Source: an uncultured Collinsella sp.
GTDB taxonomy: Bacteria > Actinomycetota > Coriobacteriia > Coriobacteriales > Coriobacteriaceae
DNA length: 38,820 nucleotides
Direction of reading: 5' to 3'
NCBI GenBank assembly: GCA_959018755.1
Contig: CAUEMA010000022.1
Span: 1-38,820, forward strand
Shown: positions 7,757-17,826 of the stretch, piece by piece
How the letters are laid out: each line of letters begins with the position of its first letter
Position numbering within the stretch: the first letter of the stretch is position 1
Program-made: the position numbers and the translations under genes
The notes under the pieces: model-generated
Told to the model about the DNA's origin: nothing
Database searches by the model: none
Seen by the model: the letters and a program-made list of their open reading frames with translations, nothing else

Positions 7757-8617
7757 CTAGTGGATGGGCTGGTAGCGGGGGCAGTAGCTGATGGCGATGG
7801 CGTCGACGCCTACGTGGGTGGCGATGGTGCAGCCGATGGGGCCGGTGCCGGCGTCCACGTAATTCTGGCCTGCGAGCGCTTGGCTGACGAGCTCCTGCTC
7901 CTCGGCGGCGCCGGTCGTGAGCACACGCACACTGGAGCTCGGATGCTCGGCCAAAAATGCGAGGCAATCGGCCATGGTGTTGGCAACGATGCGCTTGGCG
8001 CCGCGGCCCTTTTTGATGGCCTTGATCTCGCCCGATTTCCACTCCGGCGAAACGGCCAGGCGAATGTTGAGCATCTGCGTGAGCTGGCCGGCGAGTTTGG
8101 GCGCGCGACCGTTCTTAACGAGGTTCTCGAGCGTGCGGGGAATCAGCAGCAGGTGGGCGTCGGGCAGTGTCGCGCGGATCTGCGCCTCGGTCTCGTCCAG
8201 GCTGCGGCCGTCCTCGCGCATGGCCAGCGCGTACTCCACCAACAGGCCCTCGGCACCCGAGCCGGTGCGCGAGTCGATGCAGCGCACGTCGAGCTCGTGG
8301 GTATCGGCAACCTGGCACGCGTTGGCGTAGCAGGCAGACCACTCACTGCACAGCGAGATAAAGATGGCGCTGTCGTGGCCGTCGGCGCGCACGCGGTCAA
8401 AGAGTGCCTTGAACTCGCCGGCGCTCGGCTGCGAGGTGTGCGGCAGTTGCTCGGAACCGGCCATGCGCGCGACGTATTCCTCGGCGGTAATCTGCACTTG
8501 GTCGAGCAGGTCCTCACCCTCGATAATCACATGCAGTGGAATCACGTAAATGCCGAGCTCTTGGGCGCGGGCGGGGGAGATGTCCGACGTGGAGTCGGTT
8601 ATGATGGCAAAAGACAT
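7757..8617 (-). CDS. DegV family fatty-acid-binding protein
   Basis: DegV (FakB-type) proteins bind a single fatty acid; in several Gram-positive bacteria they present it to the kinase FakA for phosphorylation and use in phospholipid synthesis. The 286-residue product begins MSFAIITDSTSDISPARAQEL, the classic DegV opening, and has the TSQPSAGEF lipid-head-group loop and the later RLAVSPEWKSGEIK segment. The start at 8617 is chosen because AAAGGTG precedes it and family members begin at this point. The gene is divergent from the HAD phosphatase gene. Most Gram-positive bacteria have several paralogs; no FakA is seen nearby. Confidence 0.92.
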   Translation of the reverse strand: MSFAIITDSTSDISPARAQELGIYVIPLHVIIEGEDLLDQVQITAEEYVARMAGSEQLPHTSQPSAGEFKALFDRVRADGHDSAIFISLCSEWSACYANACQVADTHELDVRCIDSRTGSGAEGLLVEYALAMREDGRSLDETEAQIRATLPDAHLLLIPRTLENLVKNGRAPKLAGQLTQMLNIRLAVSPEWKSGEIKAIKKGRGAKRIVANTMADCLAFLAEHPSSSVRVLTTGAAEEQELVSQALAGQNYVDAGTGPIGCTIATHVGVDAIAISYCPRYQPIH

Positions 8618-8673
8618 AATTGCACCTTTCGTTGGGGCGCTTGCGCGCCGCCTTCTGAGAGCAAAGTGCGACA

Positions 8674-8725
8674 AGTATAGTAGAGTCGTTCCACATTACT
8701 AGGTTCAATTGTTGAATAGTCAACA
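8674..8725. promoter_or_regulatory. Divergent promoter region of degV and the HAD gene
   Basis: On the minus strand a TATACT -10-like box (8674-8679) precedes degV. Further right, TGTTGA-ATAG-TCAACA (8710-8725) is a short perfect inverted repeat that could be an operator for either gene. No -35 box is convincing. Confidence 0.3.
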
Positions 8726-8773
8726 GTTTGAAGTGTCGGTGTGGAAATCGTCAACTGGGGAAGAGGAATGCCG

Positions 8774-9436
8774 ATGGAGGCACTGGAGATATGTAGGCGG
8801 CCGGTCGTGCTGTTCGATTTCGACGGCACGGTGGCAGATACGGGTCGGGCGGTGATGACCTCGACGCGCAAGGCGCTGGCTGCGCGCGGGTTTTCGGAGG
8901 CGCAGATGGGTGACCTGCGCCGCATGATCGGGCCGCCCCTGTGGAAGAGCTTTTACGACTTTTACGGCTTTTCCCGCGAGGAGTCGCTGGTGGTGGCCGA
9001 CGAGTATCGCGCCTTTTTTGATGAACTGGGACCGGAGGAGTACCCCGTGTTCGATGGGATCCCCGAGCTGCTGGATGGGTTGGTCGCCCAAGGCAAGCGT
9101 ATGGCCGTGGCGACGTCGCGCATGGAGGCCAAGTGCATCGACATGGTGCGTGAGCTCGGGCTTTCTCAGTTTGAGGCGGTGGTTGGCATGAATCCGCCGC
9201 AGGGCCGCGAGACCAAGGCCGATTCGGTCCGCGATGCCCTGGCGGCGCTCGGCGCGACGGCCGACGATGCCGTGATGATCGGCGATCGCTTTAACGATGT
9301 GGAGGGCGCGCACGCGATGGGCGTGCCGTGCATTGGCATCTATTCGGGCGCGGCGGCGCCGGGCGAGCACGAGGCGGCGGGTGCCGATGCGGTGGTGCAC
9401 TCGGTGGCCGAGCTTGCTAAACTCTTCGCTATCTAA
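8774..9436 (+). CDS. HAD-family phosphatase (phosphoglycolate phosphatase-like)
   Basis: This is a 220-residue hydrolase of the haloacid dehalogenase superfamily with a helical cap between motifs I and II. Motif I is FDFDGTVADT (nucleophile Asp and acid/base Asp), motif II is VATSRM, motif III is the Lys in ETKADSVRDAL, and motif IV is IGDRFNDVEGA. This pattern is typical of the Gph/PgmB group, which removes phosphate from small metabolites; the real substrate is unknown. The start at 8774 has AGAGGA 6 bases upstream, whereas the ATG at 8768 directly abuts it. The gene lies 54 bases before the peptidase gene. Confidence 0.88.
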   Translation: MEALEICRRPVVLFDFDGTVADTGRAVMTSTRKALAARGFSEAQMGDLRRMIGPPLWKSFYDFYGFSREESLVVADEYRAFFDELGPEEYPVFDGIPELLDGLVAQGKRMAVATSRMEAKCIDMVRELGLSQFEAVVGMNPPQGRETKADSVRDALAALGATADDAVMIGDRFNDVEGAHAMGVPCIGIYSGAAAPGEHEAAGADAVVHSVAELAKLFAI

Positions 9437-9490
9437 TGACGTGATGTGAGGGGCGGGCGTGCCCGCTTCTCATTGGTAAGGAGGTCGTCC

Positions 9491-10927
9491 ATGAATCAGG
9501 TGGAGCAGAGCGTTGCCGAGTATGTCGACGAGGTCTGGGAGGATGTCGTCGCCGATATCGAGCAGCTGGTGAGCTATCCGTCTGTGGCCGTTGCTGCCGG
9601 TGCGGAGCCCGGTGCGCCGTTTGGCCGCCCGGTCCGTGATGCGCTCGATTGCGCGCTCGGCATTGCACAAAAGCTCGGCTACCAGACGAGCGATGACGAG
9701 GGCTATGTGGGCATTGCCGATATTCCGGGCCGCGGCGATAAGCAACTCGCGACCATCTGCCATGTGGACGTGGTGCCCGCAGGCCCCGGCTGGAACACCG
9801 ACCCGTTTGCGATGGAGCGTCGCGAGGGCTGGCTGCTCGGCCGCGGCGTGATCGACGACAAGGGCCCGGCAGTGTTGTCGCTCTACGCCGGCGCGTACCT
9901 GCTCAAGCACGGCATTGTGCCGCGCTATACCTTCCGCGCGCTGCTGGGCTGCGATGAGGAAGTGGGCATGTCCGACGTTCACCATTATCTGGAGAACCAC
10001 GCAGACCCCGACTTTTTGTTTACGCCCGATGCCGAGTTCCCGGTCTGCAATGCCGAGAAGGGCCAGTTTGGGGCGACGTTTGTGAGCCCCAAGATCGATG
10101 GCGGGCGCATCGTATCGTGGAGCGGTGCCGAGGCGAGCAACGCTATCCCGTCGCAGTCTATCTGTGAGCTTGCGATTGCCGCCGATGAACTGCCTGCCCC
10201 GGTCGAGAACGTCGACCGCCTGAAGATTACGGCGCTCGATAACGGCCATACGCAGATTTTTGCCCACGGCATTGGCGGTCATGCCTCGATGCCCGAGGGA
10301 ACGATCAATGCCGTCGGCCTCATCGTGGCGTATCTGCGCGAGGCCGAGGACTCGTTTGGTGCCCGTGGCGAGCGCCTGCTGACGCCTGCCGAGCACGAGT
10401 TTGTCAAGTTTCTGGCCTTTGTGCATGCGGACGCCTATGGCCGCGGCTTGGGTATCGACGCGACGAGCCCGGCGTTTGGCCCGCTCACCTGCAATCCCGG
10501 TGTTATCCGTGTGATGGATGGCCACATCGAGCAGGTCATCGACGTGCGTTTCCCCGATAGCACCAGTGCCGATACCATCTGCGAGCAACTCGAGCCGCTC
10601 GTGGGCCGCTTTGGCGTGACGTGCCGTGTGGGTCGTGCAAAGGTGCCGTTCTCGGTCTCTGCCGACGATCCGGCCGTGAAGGCGCTTATCGATACCTATA
10701 ACGAGTTTACGGGCAAGCATGCCGAGCCCTTTGCCATGGGCGGCGGCACGTACGCGCGCAACTTTGCCCGCGCCGTCTCGTTTGGCCCCGAGGAGACCGG
10801 CCTGGAGCTGCCCGCATGGGGCGGCCAGATGCACGGCCCCAACGAGTGCGCCAACGAGGAGCAGCTCAAGCAAGCGCTCAAGATCTATATTGTTGCGATC
10901 TTAAGGCTCAACGAGCTCGAGCTTTAA
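9491..10927 (+). CDS. Sapep/PepV-type M20 dipeptidase
   Basis: This is a cytoplasmic two-zinc metallopeptidase of family M20 (PepV/Sapep group), which releases amino acids from dipeptides and other short substrates. The 478-residue length fits PepV. Visible metal-site motifs are the CHVDVVPAG histidine, GRGVIDDKGP with the bridging Asp, LLGCDEEVGMSD with the catalytic Glu pair, and the late MHGPNE histidine. The lid/dimerisation domain lies between them (about residues 180-380). The ATG at 9491 is preceded by a strong AAGGAGG, which sits downstream of the upstream in-frame alternative. A GTTGCGGTG hairpin with a T-run follows the gene. Confidence 0.92.
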   Translation: MNQVEQSVAEYVDEVWEDVVADIEQLVSYPSVAVAAGAEPGAPFGRPVRDALDCALGIAQKLGYQTSDDEGYVGIADIPGRGDKQLATICHVDVVPAGPGWNTDPFAMERREGWLLGRGVIDDKGPAVLSLYAGAYLLKHGIVPRYTFRALLGCDEEVGMSDVHHYLENHADPDFLFTPDAEFPVCNAEKGQFGATFVSPKIDGGRIVSWSGAEASNAIPSQSICELAIAADELPAPVENVDRLKITALDNGHTQIFAHGIGGHASMPEGTINAVGLIVAYLREAEDSFGARGERLLTPAEHEFVKFLAFVHADAYGRGLGIDATSPAFGPLTCNPGVIRVMDGHIEQVIDVRFPDSTSADTICEQLEPLVGRFGVTCRVGRAKVPFSVSADDPAVKALIDTYNEFTGKHAEPFAMGGGTYARNFARAVSFGPEETGLELPAWGGQMHGPNECANEEQLKQALKIYIVAILRLNELEL

Positions 10928-10949
10928 GGTTGCGGCGTTTTGCCAATCT

Positions 10950-11018
10950 AAGTTGCGGTGGAATAGTTCCTAGAATCGGCTGCCTGACAGCCAAACAGGA
11001 ACTATTTCACCGCAACTT
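10950..11018 (+). repeat. GTTGCGGTG-family hairpin, copy 3 (terminator-like)
   Basis: The 22-bp arms AAGTTGCGGTGGAATAGTTC... and its complement (10950-10971, 10997-11018) pair with one G-T wobble, with an inner GGCTG-CCTGA-CAGCC hairpin. TTCTTTTTA follows, so this copy probably terminates the peptidase transcript. Confidence 0.8.
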
Positions 11019-11046
11019 CTTTTTATCGGTGTAAAAGGCGGGTCAT

Positions 11047-11075
11047 GTTTGGCGGCGGGTTTGTTATTCGTTTGT
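11047..11075 (+). promoter_or_regulatory. Candidate Pho box upstream of pstS
   Basis: GTTTGG (11047), GTTTGT (11059) and GTTTGT (11070) form direct repeats; the last two have exactly 11-base spacing. Direct repeats of this period are typical of PhoB/PhoP-type response-regulator sites, and the next gene is pstS. The exact consensus in this lineage is not known to me. Confidence 0.35.
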
Positions 11076-11220
11076 AAAGCCGAGTCGCGCTTGCGGTAAG
11101 GGTCTATCAGATGCCCGTAAAAAACCGTAGTTGGCGCGGGCGATGCCCGGTCGGGGCCGTATCTTTCCAAACAGCAAAGCGGGCGGGGTGCCCGCGAGTC
11201 GCATGTATGAAAGGAAGATC

Positions 11221-12159
11221 ATGCTCGATCAGGCTTATTCTCGTCGTCAGTTCCTCGGCCTCGCTGGTGGTCTTGCCAGCATCGTCGGTCTCGGCCTCGT
11301 TGGCTGCGGTGGCTCCAACGCCGCCGACACCGCTGCCGAGGGTAGCGCCGCTGCTGCCGAGTCCGTCTCCGGCGAGGTGACTTACGACGGCGCCTCCTCG
11401 TTCCAGGCTCTCGTCGAGGCCGCTGCCGAGAAGTTCATGGATGCCAACCCGGACGTCTCCGTCTCCGGCTCGGGCAACGGTTCGGGCAAGGGCCTGACCG
11501 CTGTCGCCGCCGGCACCGTTACCATCGGTAATTCCGACGTCTTCGCCGAGACCAAGCTCGAGGCCGACCAGGTCAAGAACCTCGTCGACCATGAGGTTGC
11601 TGTCGTGGGCATGGGTCCCGTCGTCTCCAAGAACGTGACGGTCGACGACCTGTCCCTCGAGCAGCTCAAGGGCATCTTCTCCGGCCAGATCACCAACTGG
11701 AAGGAGGTCGGCGGCGACGACGCCACCATCGTCGTTCTCAACCGCAAGGCCGGCTCCGGCACTCGCGCCACCTTCGAGGCCGCCGTCTTTGGCGACGAGG
11801 TTGTCGACTTTAAGGGCGACGCCGAGCTCGACAAGTCCGGCGACGTTCAGACTCAGATGGGCAGCACCGACAACGCCATCTCCTACCTCGACTTCTCGCA
11901 CTTTGACGATTCCAAGTTCAACGCCGTCAAGGTCGAGGGTGTCGAGCCCAAGAGCAAGAATGTCACCGACGACTCCTTCAAGATCTGGGCTACCGAGCAC
12001 ATGTACTGCGCCAAGGACGCCGACGAGGCCACCAAGGCCTTCCTGGACTTTATGCTTTCCGACGACGTCCAGGGCAAACTTGTCGAGGAGCAGGGCTTTA
12101 TCCCCGTCTCTGCCATGAAGGTCGTCAAGGACGCCAGCGGCAAGGTCTCCGCTAAATAG
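11221..12159 (+). CDS. pstS: Phosphate-binding lipoprotein PstS
   Basis: PstS is the extracellular high-affinity phosphate receptor of the Pst ABC transporter. The 312-residue product begins with a twin-arginine motif (SRRQFLGLAGG, residues 7-17) and a lipobox ending at Cys29 (LVGC), so it is probably exported and lipid-anchored. The mature part shows the phosphate-binding SSFQ, NGSGKG and RKAGSGTRATFE segments. The start is the ATG with AAGGA just before it, directly ahead of the signal peptide; the upstream in-frame extension lacks signal-peptide character. It leads the operon pstS-pstC-pstA-pstB. A GC-rich hairpin GCGGGC-GGGGT-GCCCGC lies about 30 bases upstream in the leader. Confidence 0.95.
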   Translation: MLDQAYSRRQFLGLAGGLASIVGLGLVGCGGSNAADTAAEGSAAAAESVSGEVTYDGASSFQALVEAAAEKFMDANPDVSVSGSGNGSGKGLTAVAAGTVTIGNSDVFAETKLEADQVKNLVDHEVAVVGMGPVVSKNVTVDDLSLEQLKGIFSGQITNWKEVGGDDATIVVLNRKAGSGTRATFEAAVFGDEVVDFKGDAELDKSGDVQTQMGSTDNAISYLDFSHFDDSKFNAVKVEGVEPKSKNVTDDSFKIWATEHMYCAKDADEATKAFLDFMLSDDVQGKLVEEQGFIPVSAMKVVKDASGKVSAK

Positions 12160-12184
12160 GTAATCGCCCCCGGAAAGGTTTGCA

Positions 12185-13093
12185 ATGGCAAAACAGCTGC
12201 CAAAGCGCGACCTTGAGAACGTGGGCCTGGGCGTCACGGGCGCGTGCGTTGCGCTCGTGACGCTTGTCGTTGCCGCACTCATCTTTATGGTCGCCCAAAA
12301 GGGCCTCTCGGCTTTTATCAAGGACGGCGTCTCGGTCGTCGAGTTCTTTACCGGCACCAAGTGGGACCTGGCCAACACGGCCGAAAACGGCCTGCCTTAT
12401 ACCGGTGCCCTGCCCCTGATCGTCACCTCGTTTGCAGTCATGGTGCTCTCCACGCTCATCGCGCTGCCCATCGCCATCGGCTCTGCCATCTTTGCGGTCG
12501 AGATCCAGCCTAAGTTTGGTTCCAAGATCTTTCAGCCGCTTATTGAGCTTTTGACCGGCATTCCCTCGGTCGTCTTTGGCTTGATCGGCTTTCACGTGGT
12601 TGTCGGCCTTATGAAGAGTGTTTTCCATGTGAGCACGGGTCTGGGCATCTTACCCGGCGCCATCGTGCTGGCCGTCATGATCCTGCCGACCATGACCACG
12701 CTTTCGGTCGATGGCCTGCGCGCCGTGCCCGACAGCTACCGCCAGGGCTCGCTCGCGCTGGGCTATACCCGCTGGCAGACCATCTGGCACGTGGTGCTCA
12801 AGAGCGCCATGCCTTCGCTCATGACCGCGGTCATCCTTGGCATGACCCGCGCCTTTGGCGAGACGCTCGCCGTGCGCATGGTTATCGGCGGCATCGAGGC
12901 CATGCCGACGTCGCTGCTGTCGCCGGCGTCCACCATCACCACCACGCTCACCACGTCTATGGCTGTCTATGCCGAGGGCTCAGCCCAGGACGACGTTCTG
13001 TGGGCGCTCGGTCTGCTGCTGATGGGCATGAGCCTCATCTTCATCCTGATTATCCATCTCATTGGCCGCAAGGGGGCGAAGGCTCGTGGCTAG
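12185..13093 (+). CDS. pstC: Phosphate ABC transporter permease PstC
   Basis: PstC is one of the two membrane subunits that form the phosphate channel. The 302-residue product has six or so hydrophobic segments, starting at about residue 15, and the binding-protein-dependent permease loop (EAA motif) around YRQGSLALGYTRWQTIWHVVLKSAMP, which contacts PstB. GGAAAGG precedes the ATG. The end overlaps the start of pstA by 8 bases, a sign of translational coupling. Confidence 0.95.
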   Translation: MAKQLPKRDLENVGLGVTGACVALVTLVVAALIFMVAQKGLSAFIKDGVSVVEFFTGTKWDLANTAENGLPYTGALPLIVTSFAVMVLSTLIALPIAIGSAIFAVEIQPKFGSKIFQPLIELLTGIPSVVFGLIGFHVVVGLMKSVFHVSTGLGILPGAIVLAVMILPTMTTLSVDGLRAVPDSYRQGSLALGYTRWQTIWHVVLKSAMPSLMTAVILGMTRAFGETLAVRMVIGGIEAMPTSLLSPASTITTTLTTSMAVYAEGSAQDDVLWALGLLLMGMSLIFILIIHLIGRKGAKARG

Positions 13094-14008
13094 CACGCGC
13101 ATCCATATCGACGAGGCGAGACTCGGGCGTGTCCAAAAACAGGACCGCATCGCCACGGGCGTGTTGACGGCGATCGTCGCCATCGTCATGCTCGTCGTCA
13201 TTTCCATGGTGGCCTATATCCTGTTCGAGGGCATCTCGACGCTGTTCCAGCCGGGCTTCCTCACGCAGCCCGCGCGTGCCAACGGAACCCAGGGCGGCGT
13301 GCTCTATCAGCTGTTCGACTCGTTCTATCTGCTGCTGATCACTTTGGTCATCTCGGTGCCCATCAGCCTGGGCGGCGCGGTCTTTTTGGTTGAGTACGCG
13401 CCGAATGGGCCCATCCGCGACATCGCCTCCACCGCCATCGAGACGCTGTCCTCGCTGCCTTCCATCGTCGTCGGCATGTTCGGTTTCCTGGTCTTCTCGG
13501 TGCAGCTGGGCTGGAAGTACTCCATCATCTCCGGCGCCGTTGCGCTCACCATGTTCAACATTCCCATCCTGGTGCGCGTGATCCAACAGGCGCTCGAGGA
13601 CGTGCCGCAGGCCCAGCGCGATGCGTGCCTGGCCATGGGCCTTACCCGCTGGGAGGCCACGCTGCACATCTTGATTCCCGAGGCCATGCCCGCCATCGTG
13701 ACCGGCATCGTGCTTTCGGCCGGCCGCGTGTTTGGCGAGGCCGCGGCACTGCTCTTTACCTCGGGCATGAGCTCGCCGGTTCGCCTGAACTTCTTGAGCT
13801 TTAACCTGTCGAGTCCCACCTGCGCCTGGAACGTGTTCCGCCCCGGTGAGTCGCTCGCCGTGCACATCTACAAGATCTATGGCGAGGGCAGCCCCGAGGC
13901 CCAGCAGATCGTTTGGGGCACCGCTGCGCTGCTGATGATTTGCGTGCTGCTGTTTAACGTAATCGCCCGTATCGTGGGCAAGCAACTGGCAAGGAGGATG
14001 ACGGCCGA

Positions 14009-14012
<4 letters not shown>
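13086..14012 (+). CDS. pstA: Phosphate ABC transporter permease PstA
   Basis: PstA is the partner permease of PstC. The 308-residue product has a short cytoplasmic N-terminus, a first membrane segment at about residues 20-45, and the EAA loop around QRDACLAMGLTRWEATLHILIPEAMP that docks with PstB. The GTG at 13086 is preferred: it overlaps the pstC stop and removes eight unlikely residues that an upstream ATG at 13062 would add. The gene overlaps pstB by 4 bases (GTGA arrangement). Confidence 0.92.
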
Positions 14013-14881
<869 letters not shown>

Positions 14882-14936
14882 TCCGGGACATGCTTGAGGC
14901 CCGCGGTGGCCACGGTCGCCACGGGACTGATTGGAG

Positions 14937-14974
14937 AGGCGGGTCATCTCTTGCGGGAGATGGCCCGCCTTTTT
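14937..14974 (+). terminator. Terminator of the pst operon
   Basis: The arms AGGCGGGTCATCTC (14937-14950) and GAGATGGCCCGCCT (14957-14970) form a strong hairpin with a TTTTT tail. It lies directly downstream of pstB and ahead of the ABC-F gene. Confidence 0.85.
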
Positions 14975-15044
14975 GTGTCGTGTGCGGCCCGCCTTTTCGC
15001 TGCTATCATGGACAACGTTGAATTTCTACGAAGGAGCAGGGCAT

Positions 15045-16904
15045 ATGGCGATTCTTTTGGGATGCGATTCCGTCAGCCTAGAGTTTCCCACCAAGCATAT
15101 TTTCGATAGCGTGACGCTCGGCGTGGGCGAGGGCGACCGTATTGGTATCGTCGGCAAAAACGGCGACGGCAAGTCGACGCTGCTGAGCGTACTCGCCGGC
15201 ACGTTGGAGCCCGACGACGGCCGCGTGACGCATCGCCGCGACACGACGATCGGATTGCTCGGCCAAAAGGACAACCTGGTCGATACCGACACCGTGCATC
15301 ATGCCGTCGTCGGCGACACGCCCGAGTATGAGTGGGCGTCGAGTCCGCGTACGCGCCAGATTCTGGCCGGTCTTATTAGCGATGTGCCCTGGGAGGGCAC
15401 GGTGGGCGAGCTTTCGGGCGGCCAGCGCCGTCGCGTGGACCTCGCGCGCCTGCTGATCGGCGACTACGACGTGCTTATGCTCGACGAGCCCACCAACCAC
15501 CTGGATATGCGCACCATCAACTGGCTCGCGCGTCACTTAAAGGCCCGCTGGCAGCGCGGCCAGGGCGCGATGCTCGTGGTCACGCACGACCGCTGGTTCC
15601 TGGACGAGGTCTGCACCAGCATGTGGGAGGTCCACGACGGCCAGGTCGATCCCTTCGAGGGCGGTTACTCGGCCTACATCCTGCAGCGTGTGGAGCGCGA
15701 CCGCATGGCTGCGGTTACCGAGGAGCGCCGTCGCAACATGGCGCGCAAGGAGCTCGCGTGGCTGAGCCGCGGTGCCCAGGCGCGCTCCACCAAGCCCAAG
15801 TTCCGCGTGGACGCCGCTCGCGAGCTGATAGCCGACGTACCGCCCGTACGTGACGAGCTGGAGCTCAAGCGCCTGGCGGTGAGTCGCCTGGGCAAGCAGG
15901 TTATCGACGTGGTCGACGTGGACGCCGGCTATGCGGATACCGATGGCGCGCCCAAGCAGGTGCTCAACGATGTGACCTGGCTCATCGGTGCGGGCGACCG
16001 CTATGGCCTTTTGGGCGAGAACGGCGCCGGCAAGTCGACCTTGCTCGACGTGATCCAGGGCAAGATTGAGCCCACGCGTGGCCGCGTGAAGATTGGCCAG
16101 ACAGTGCGCTTTGGCGTGCTGTCGCAGCAGCTCGAGGAGCTCGAACCCTACATGGGCGACACGATCCGCGAGGTGCTCGGCAACTATAAGAAGTACTACG
16201 TCATCGACGGTAAGGAGACTTCGCCCGAGAAGCTTTGCGAGCGTCTGGGCTTTACGACGCAGCAGCTCTGGAGCCGCATCGGCGATCTTTCGGGCGGCCA
16301 GCGCCGTCGCCTGTCGCTGTTGCTGACGATCCTGGACGAGCCCAACGTGCTTATCCTGGACGAGCCCGGCAACGACCTGGATACCGACATGCTCGCGATT
16401 GTCGAGGACCTGCTCGACGGCTGGCCCGGCACGCTGATCCTGGTGACGCACGACCGCTTCTTGATGGAGCGCGTGACCGACCAGCAGTGGGCGCTGCTCG
16501 ACGGCCACCTGACGCATATGCCCGGCGGCGTCGACCAGTACCTGCGTCTGTGCAATGCCACCGCCGAGGGTGAACCCGTGGGTGCGCCGAGTGCCAAGAC
16601 CGGCACGTTCGACACCGGTGCTGCGGCGGCTGCGGCCGAAAAACCCAAGTCGAGCGGCCAGCCCAATGGCCTTTCCAACGCCGAGCGCCAGAAGCTCCGC
16701 CGCGAGGTGAGCTCGCTCGAGCGCAAGATGGAGACGCAGCGCGCCCGCGTGGAGGAGGCCGAGGCCGCGATGGCCCAGGTCGACCCCGCCAACTACACGG
16801 CGCTGGGCGAGCAGCAGGCAAAGATCGACGAGGCCCACGCCGCCATGGACGAGCTGGAGATGGCGTGGCTCGAGGCGAGCGAAAAGCTCGAGGGCGAGGA
16901 GTAG
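15045..16904 (+). CDS. ABC-F family ATPase (Uup-like)
   Basis: ABC-F proteins are soluble twin ATPases without membrane domains; most act on the ribosome, and Uup is linked to ribosome function and DNA element stability. The 619-residue product has a first nucleotide-binding domain (Walker A GKNGDGKST at about 37-45, LSGGQRRRV, DEPTNHLD) and a second (GENGAGKST, LSGGQRRRL, DEPGNDLD), joined by a linker. It ends with a charged coiled-coil domain (about residues 540-619), as in Uup. Two unusual points are DEPGND in the second Walker B instead of DEPTND, and LLLTIL in place of ARAL after the signature. The ATG at 15045 has AAGGAG 8 bases upstream; the longer upstream frame lies in the pst terminator. 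The HAD gene follows after 6 bases. Confidence 0.93.
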   Translation: MAILLGCDSVSLEFPTKHIFDSVTLGVGEGDRIGIVGKNGDGKSTLLSVLAGTLEPDDGRVTHRRDTTIGLLGQKDNLVDTDTVHHAVVGDTPEYEWASSPRTRQILAGLISDVPWEGTVGELSGGQRRRVDLARLLIGDYDVLMLDEPTNHLDMRTINWLARHLKARWQRGQGAMLVVTHDRWFLDEVCTSMWEVHDGQVDPFEGGYSAYILQRVERDRMAAVTEERRRNMARKELAWLSRGAQARSTKPKFRVDAARELIADVPPVRDELELKRLAVSRLGKQVIDVVDVDAGYADTDGAPKQVLNDVTWLIGAGDRYGLLGENGAGKSTLLDVIQGKIEPTRGRVKIGQTVRFGVLSQQLEELEPYMGDTIREVLGNYKKYYVIDGKETSPEKLCERLGFTTQQLWSRIGDLSGGQRRRLSLLLTILDEPNVLILDEPGNDLDTDMLAIVEDLLDGWPGTLILVTHDRFLMERVTDQQWALLDGHLTHMPGGVDQYLRLCNATAEGEPVGAPSAKTGTFDTGAAAAAAEKPKSSGQPNGLSNAERQKLRREVSSLERKMETQRARVEEAEAAMAQVDPANYTALGEQQAKIDEAHAAMDELEMAWLEASEKLEGEE

Positions 16905-16910
16905 GCGAGG

Positions 16911-17681
16911 ATGACCAAGGCCGCGTTTTTCGATATCGACGGCACGCTACTGAGCTTTAAGACCCACCGGATTCCGGCGTCGGCGCAGCAGGTGCTCGAC
17001 AGCTTTCACGAGCAGGGGATTGCGTGCGTGATCGCCACGGGTCGCCCGACCTACCAGATGCCGGATTGGCTGTTCGACCTGGGTTGGGATGCGTACATTA
17101 CGCTTTCGGGCCAGCACTGTTTTGATGCCAAGGACGTTTATCGCAGCTGCCCGATTGATCCGGACGACGTCGCGGTGATTGTGGACCAGGTGGCGCAGGG
17201 GCGCTATGACTCGCTGTGCATGCAGGGCGAGAACTCGTTTGTGAACCGCCTGTCCGAGCGTGTGGTGACGGCCGGCAGCAACGCGGGAATCGTCTACCAC
17301 GAGGAGCCGTTTGAGCACGCCTTTGACGCACCGGTCTACCAGTTTTGCGCCTTTGTGGATCCGGCCGACGAACATATCGTGACCGATGCGGTGTCGCACT
17401 CACTCACTACGCGCTGGTGTGATCTGTTCTGCGACATTATCCCTGCTAACGGCGGCAAGGACCTGGGCGTGGCAGCGACGCTGGAGCGCCTGGGTGTCGA
17501 CGCGAGTGAGGCGATTGCCTTTGGCGACGGCGAGAACGACCTGTCGATGTTTTCCGCCGTGGGCACGAGCGTGGCCATGGGTAACGCGCAGGACACGGTG
17601 AAAGCTGCGGCGACCTATGTGACGACCGCCGTGGACGACGACGGGATCTACAACGCCGCGAAGCACTTTGGTCTGCTGTAG
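16911..17681 (+). CDS. Cof-type HAD phosphatase
   Basis: This is a 256-residue HAD-superfamily hydrolase of the Cof/YidA (type IIB cap) group that dephosphorylates sugar phosphates and similar metabolites. Motif I is FFDIDGTLL, motif II is the Thr in IATGR, motif III is Lys in NGGKDLGV, and motif IV is FGDGENDLSMF. The cap domain lies at about residues 85-180. The gene follows the ABC-F gene by 6 bases and is probably co-transcribed with it. The substrate is unknown. Confidence 0.9.
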   Translation: MTKAAFFDIDGTLLSFKTHRIPASAQQVLDSFHEQGIACVIATGRPTYQMPDWLFDLGWDAYITLSGQHCFDAKDVYRSCPIDPDDVAVIVDQVAQGRYDSLCMQGENSFVNRLSERVVTAGSNAGIVYHEEPFEHAFDAPVYQFCAFVDPADEHIVTDAVSHSLTTRWCDLFCDIIPANGGKDLGVAATLERLGVDASEAIAFGDGENDLSMFSAVGTSVAMGNAQDTVKAAATYVTTAVDDDGIYNAAKHFGLL

Positions 17682-17693
17682 CTGCGGATTCGG

Positions 17694-17740
17694 CACTTGG
17701 GGACGTTCCTTTTTCTGCCGGCAGAGGGGGACACTCCTTG
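17694..17740. repeat. Degenerate GGGACG-family repeat
   Basis: ACTTGGGGACGTTCC followed by a T-rich stretch, the palindrome CTGCCGGCAG (17715-17724) and GGGGGACACTCC resembles the arm of the element at 2123. The second arm is not recognisable, so this is a decayed copy. Confidence 0.4.
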
Positions 17741-17826
17741 CGCGCTGCGTGCCGTGTCGCCTTGCTTACCCCGCGCATTTTGTGAAACACGGTTAACTTT
17801 TTGAACAACGTAGTAAGACATGGGCA

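Noticed and set aside
7742..8680. 312-residue plus-strand frame over degV
   Set aside because: The minus strand encodes the DegV family signature; the plus frame has none and starts inside a repeat.
9470..10873. 467-residue minus-strand open frame over the PepV-like gene
   Set aside because: The opposite strand carries an intact M20 peptidase with all metal motifs. This frame shows no domain and no ribosome site.
11107..12378. 423-residue minus-strand frame over pstS
   Set aside because: It is an antisense shadow rich in Gly, Val, Leu and Asp, opposite the well-supported PstS coding sequence.
15537..16838. 433-residue minus-strand frame over the ABC-F gene
   Set aside because: It is antisense to two conserved ATPase domains; composition is shadow-like and there is no start signal.
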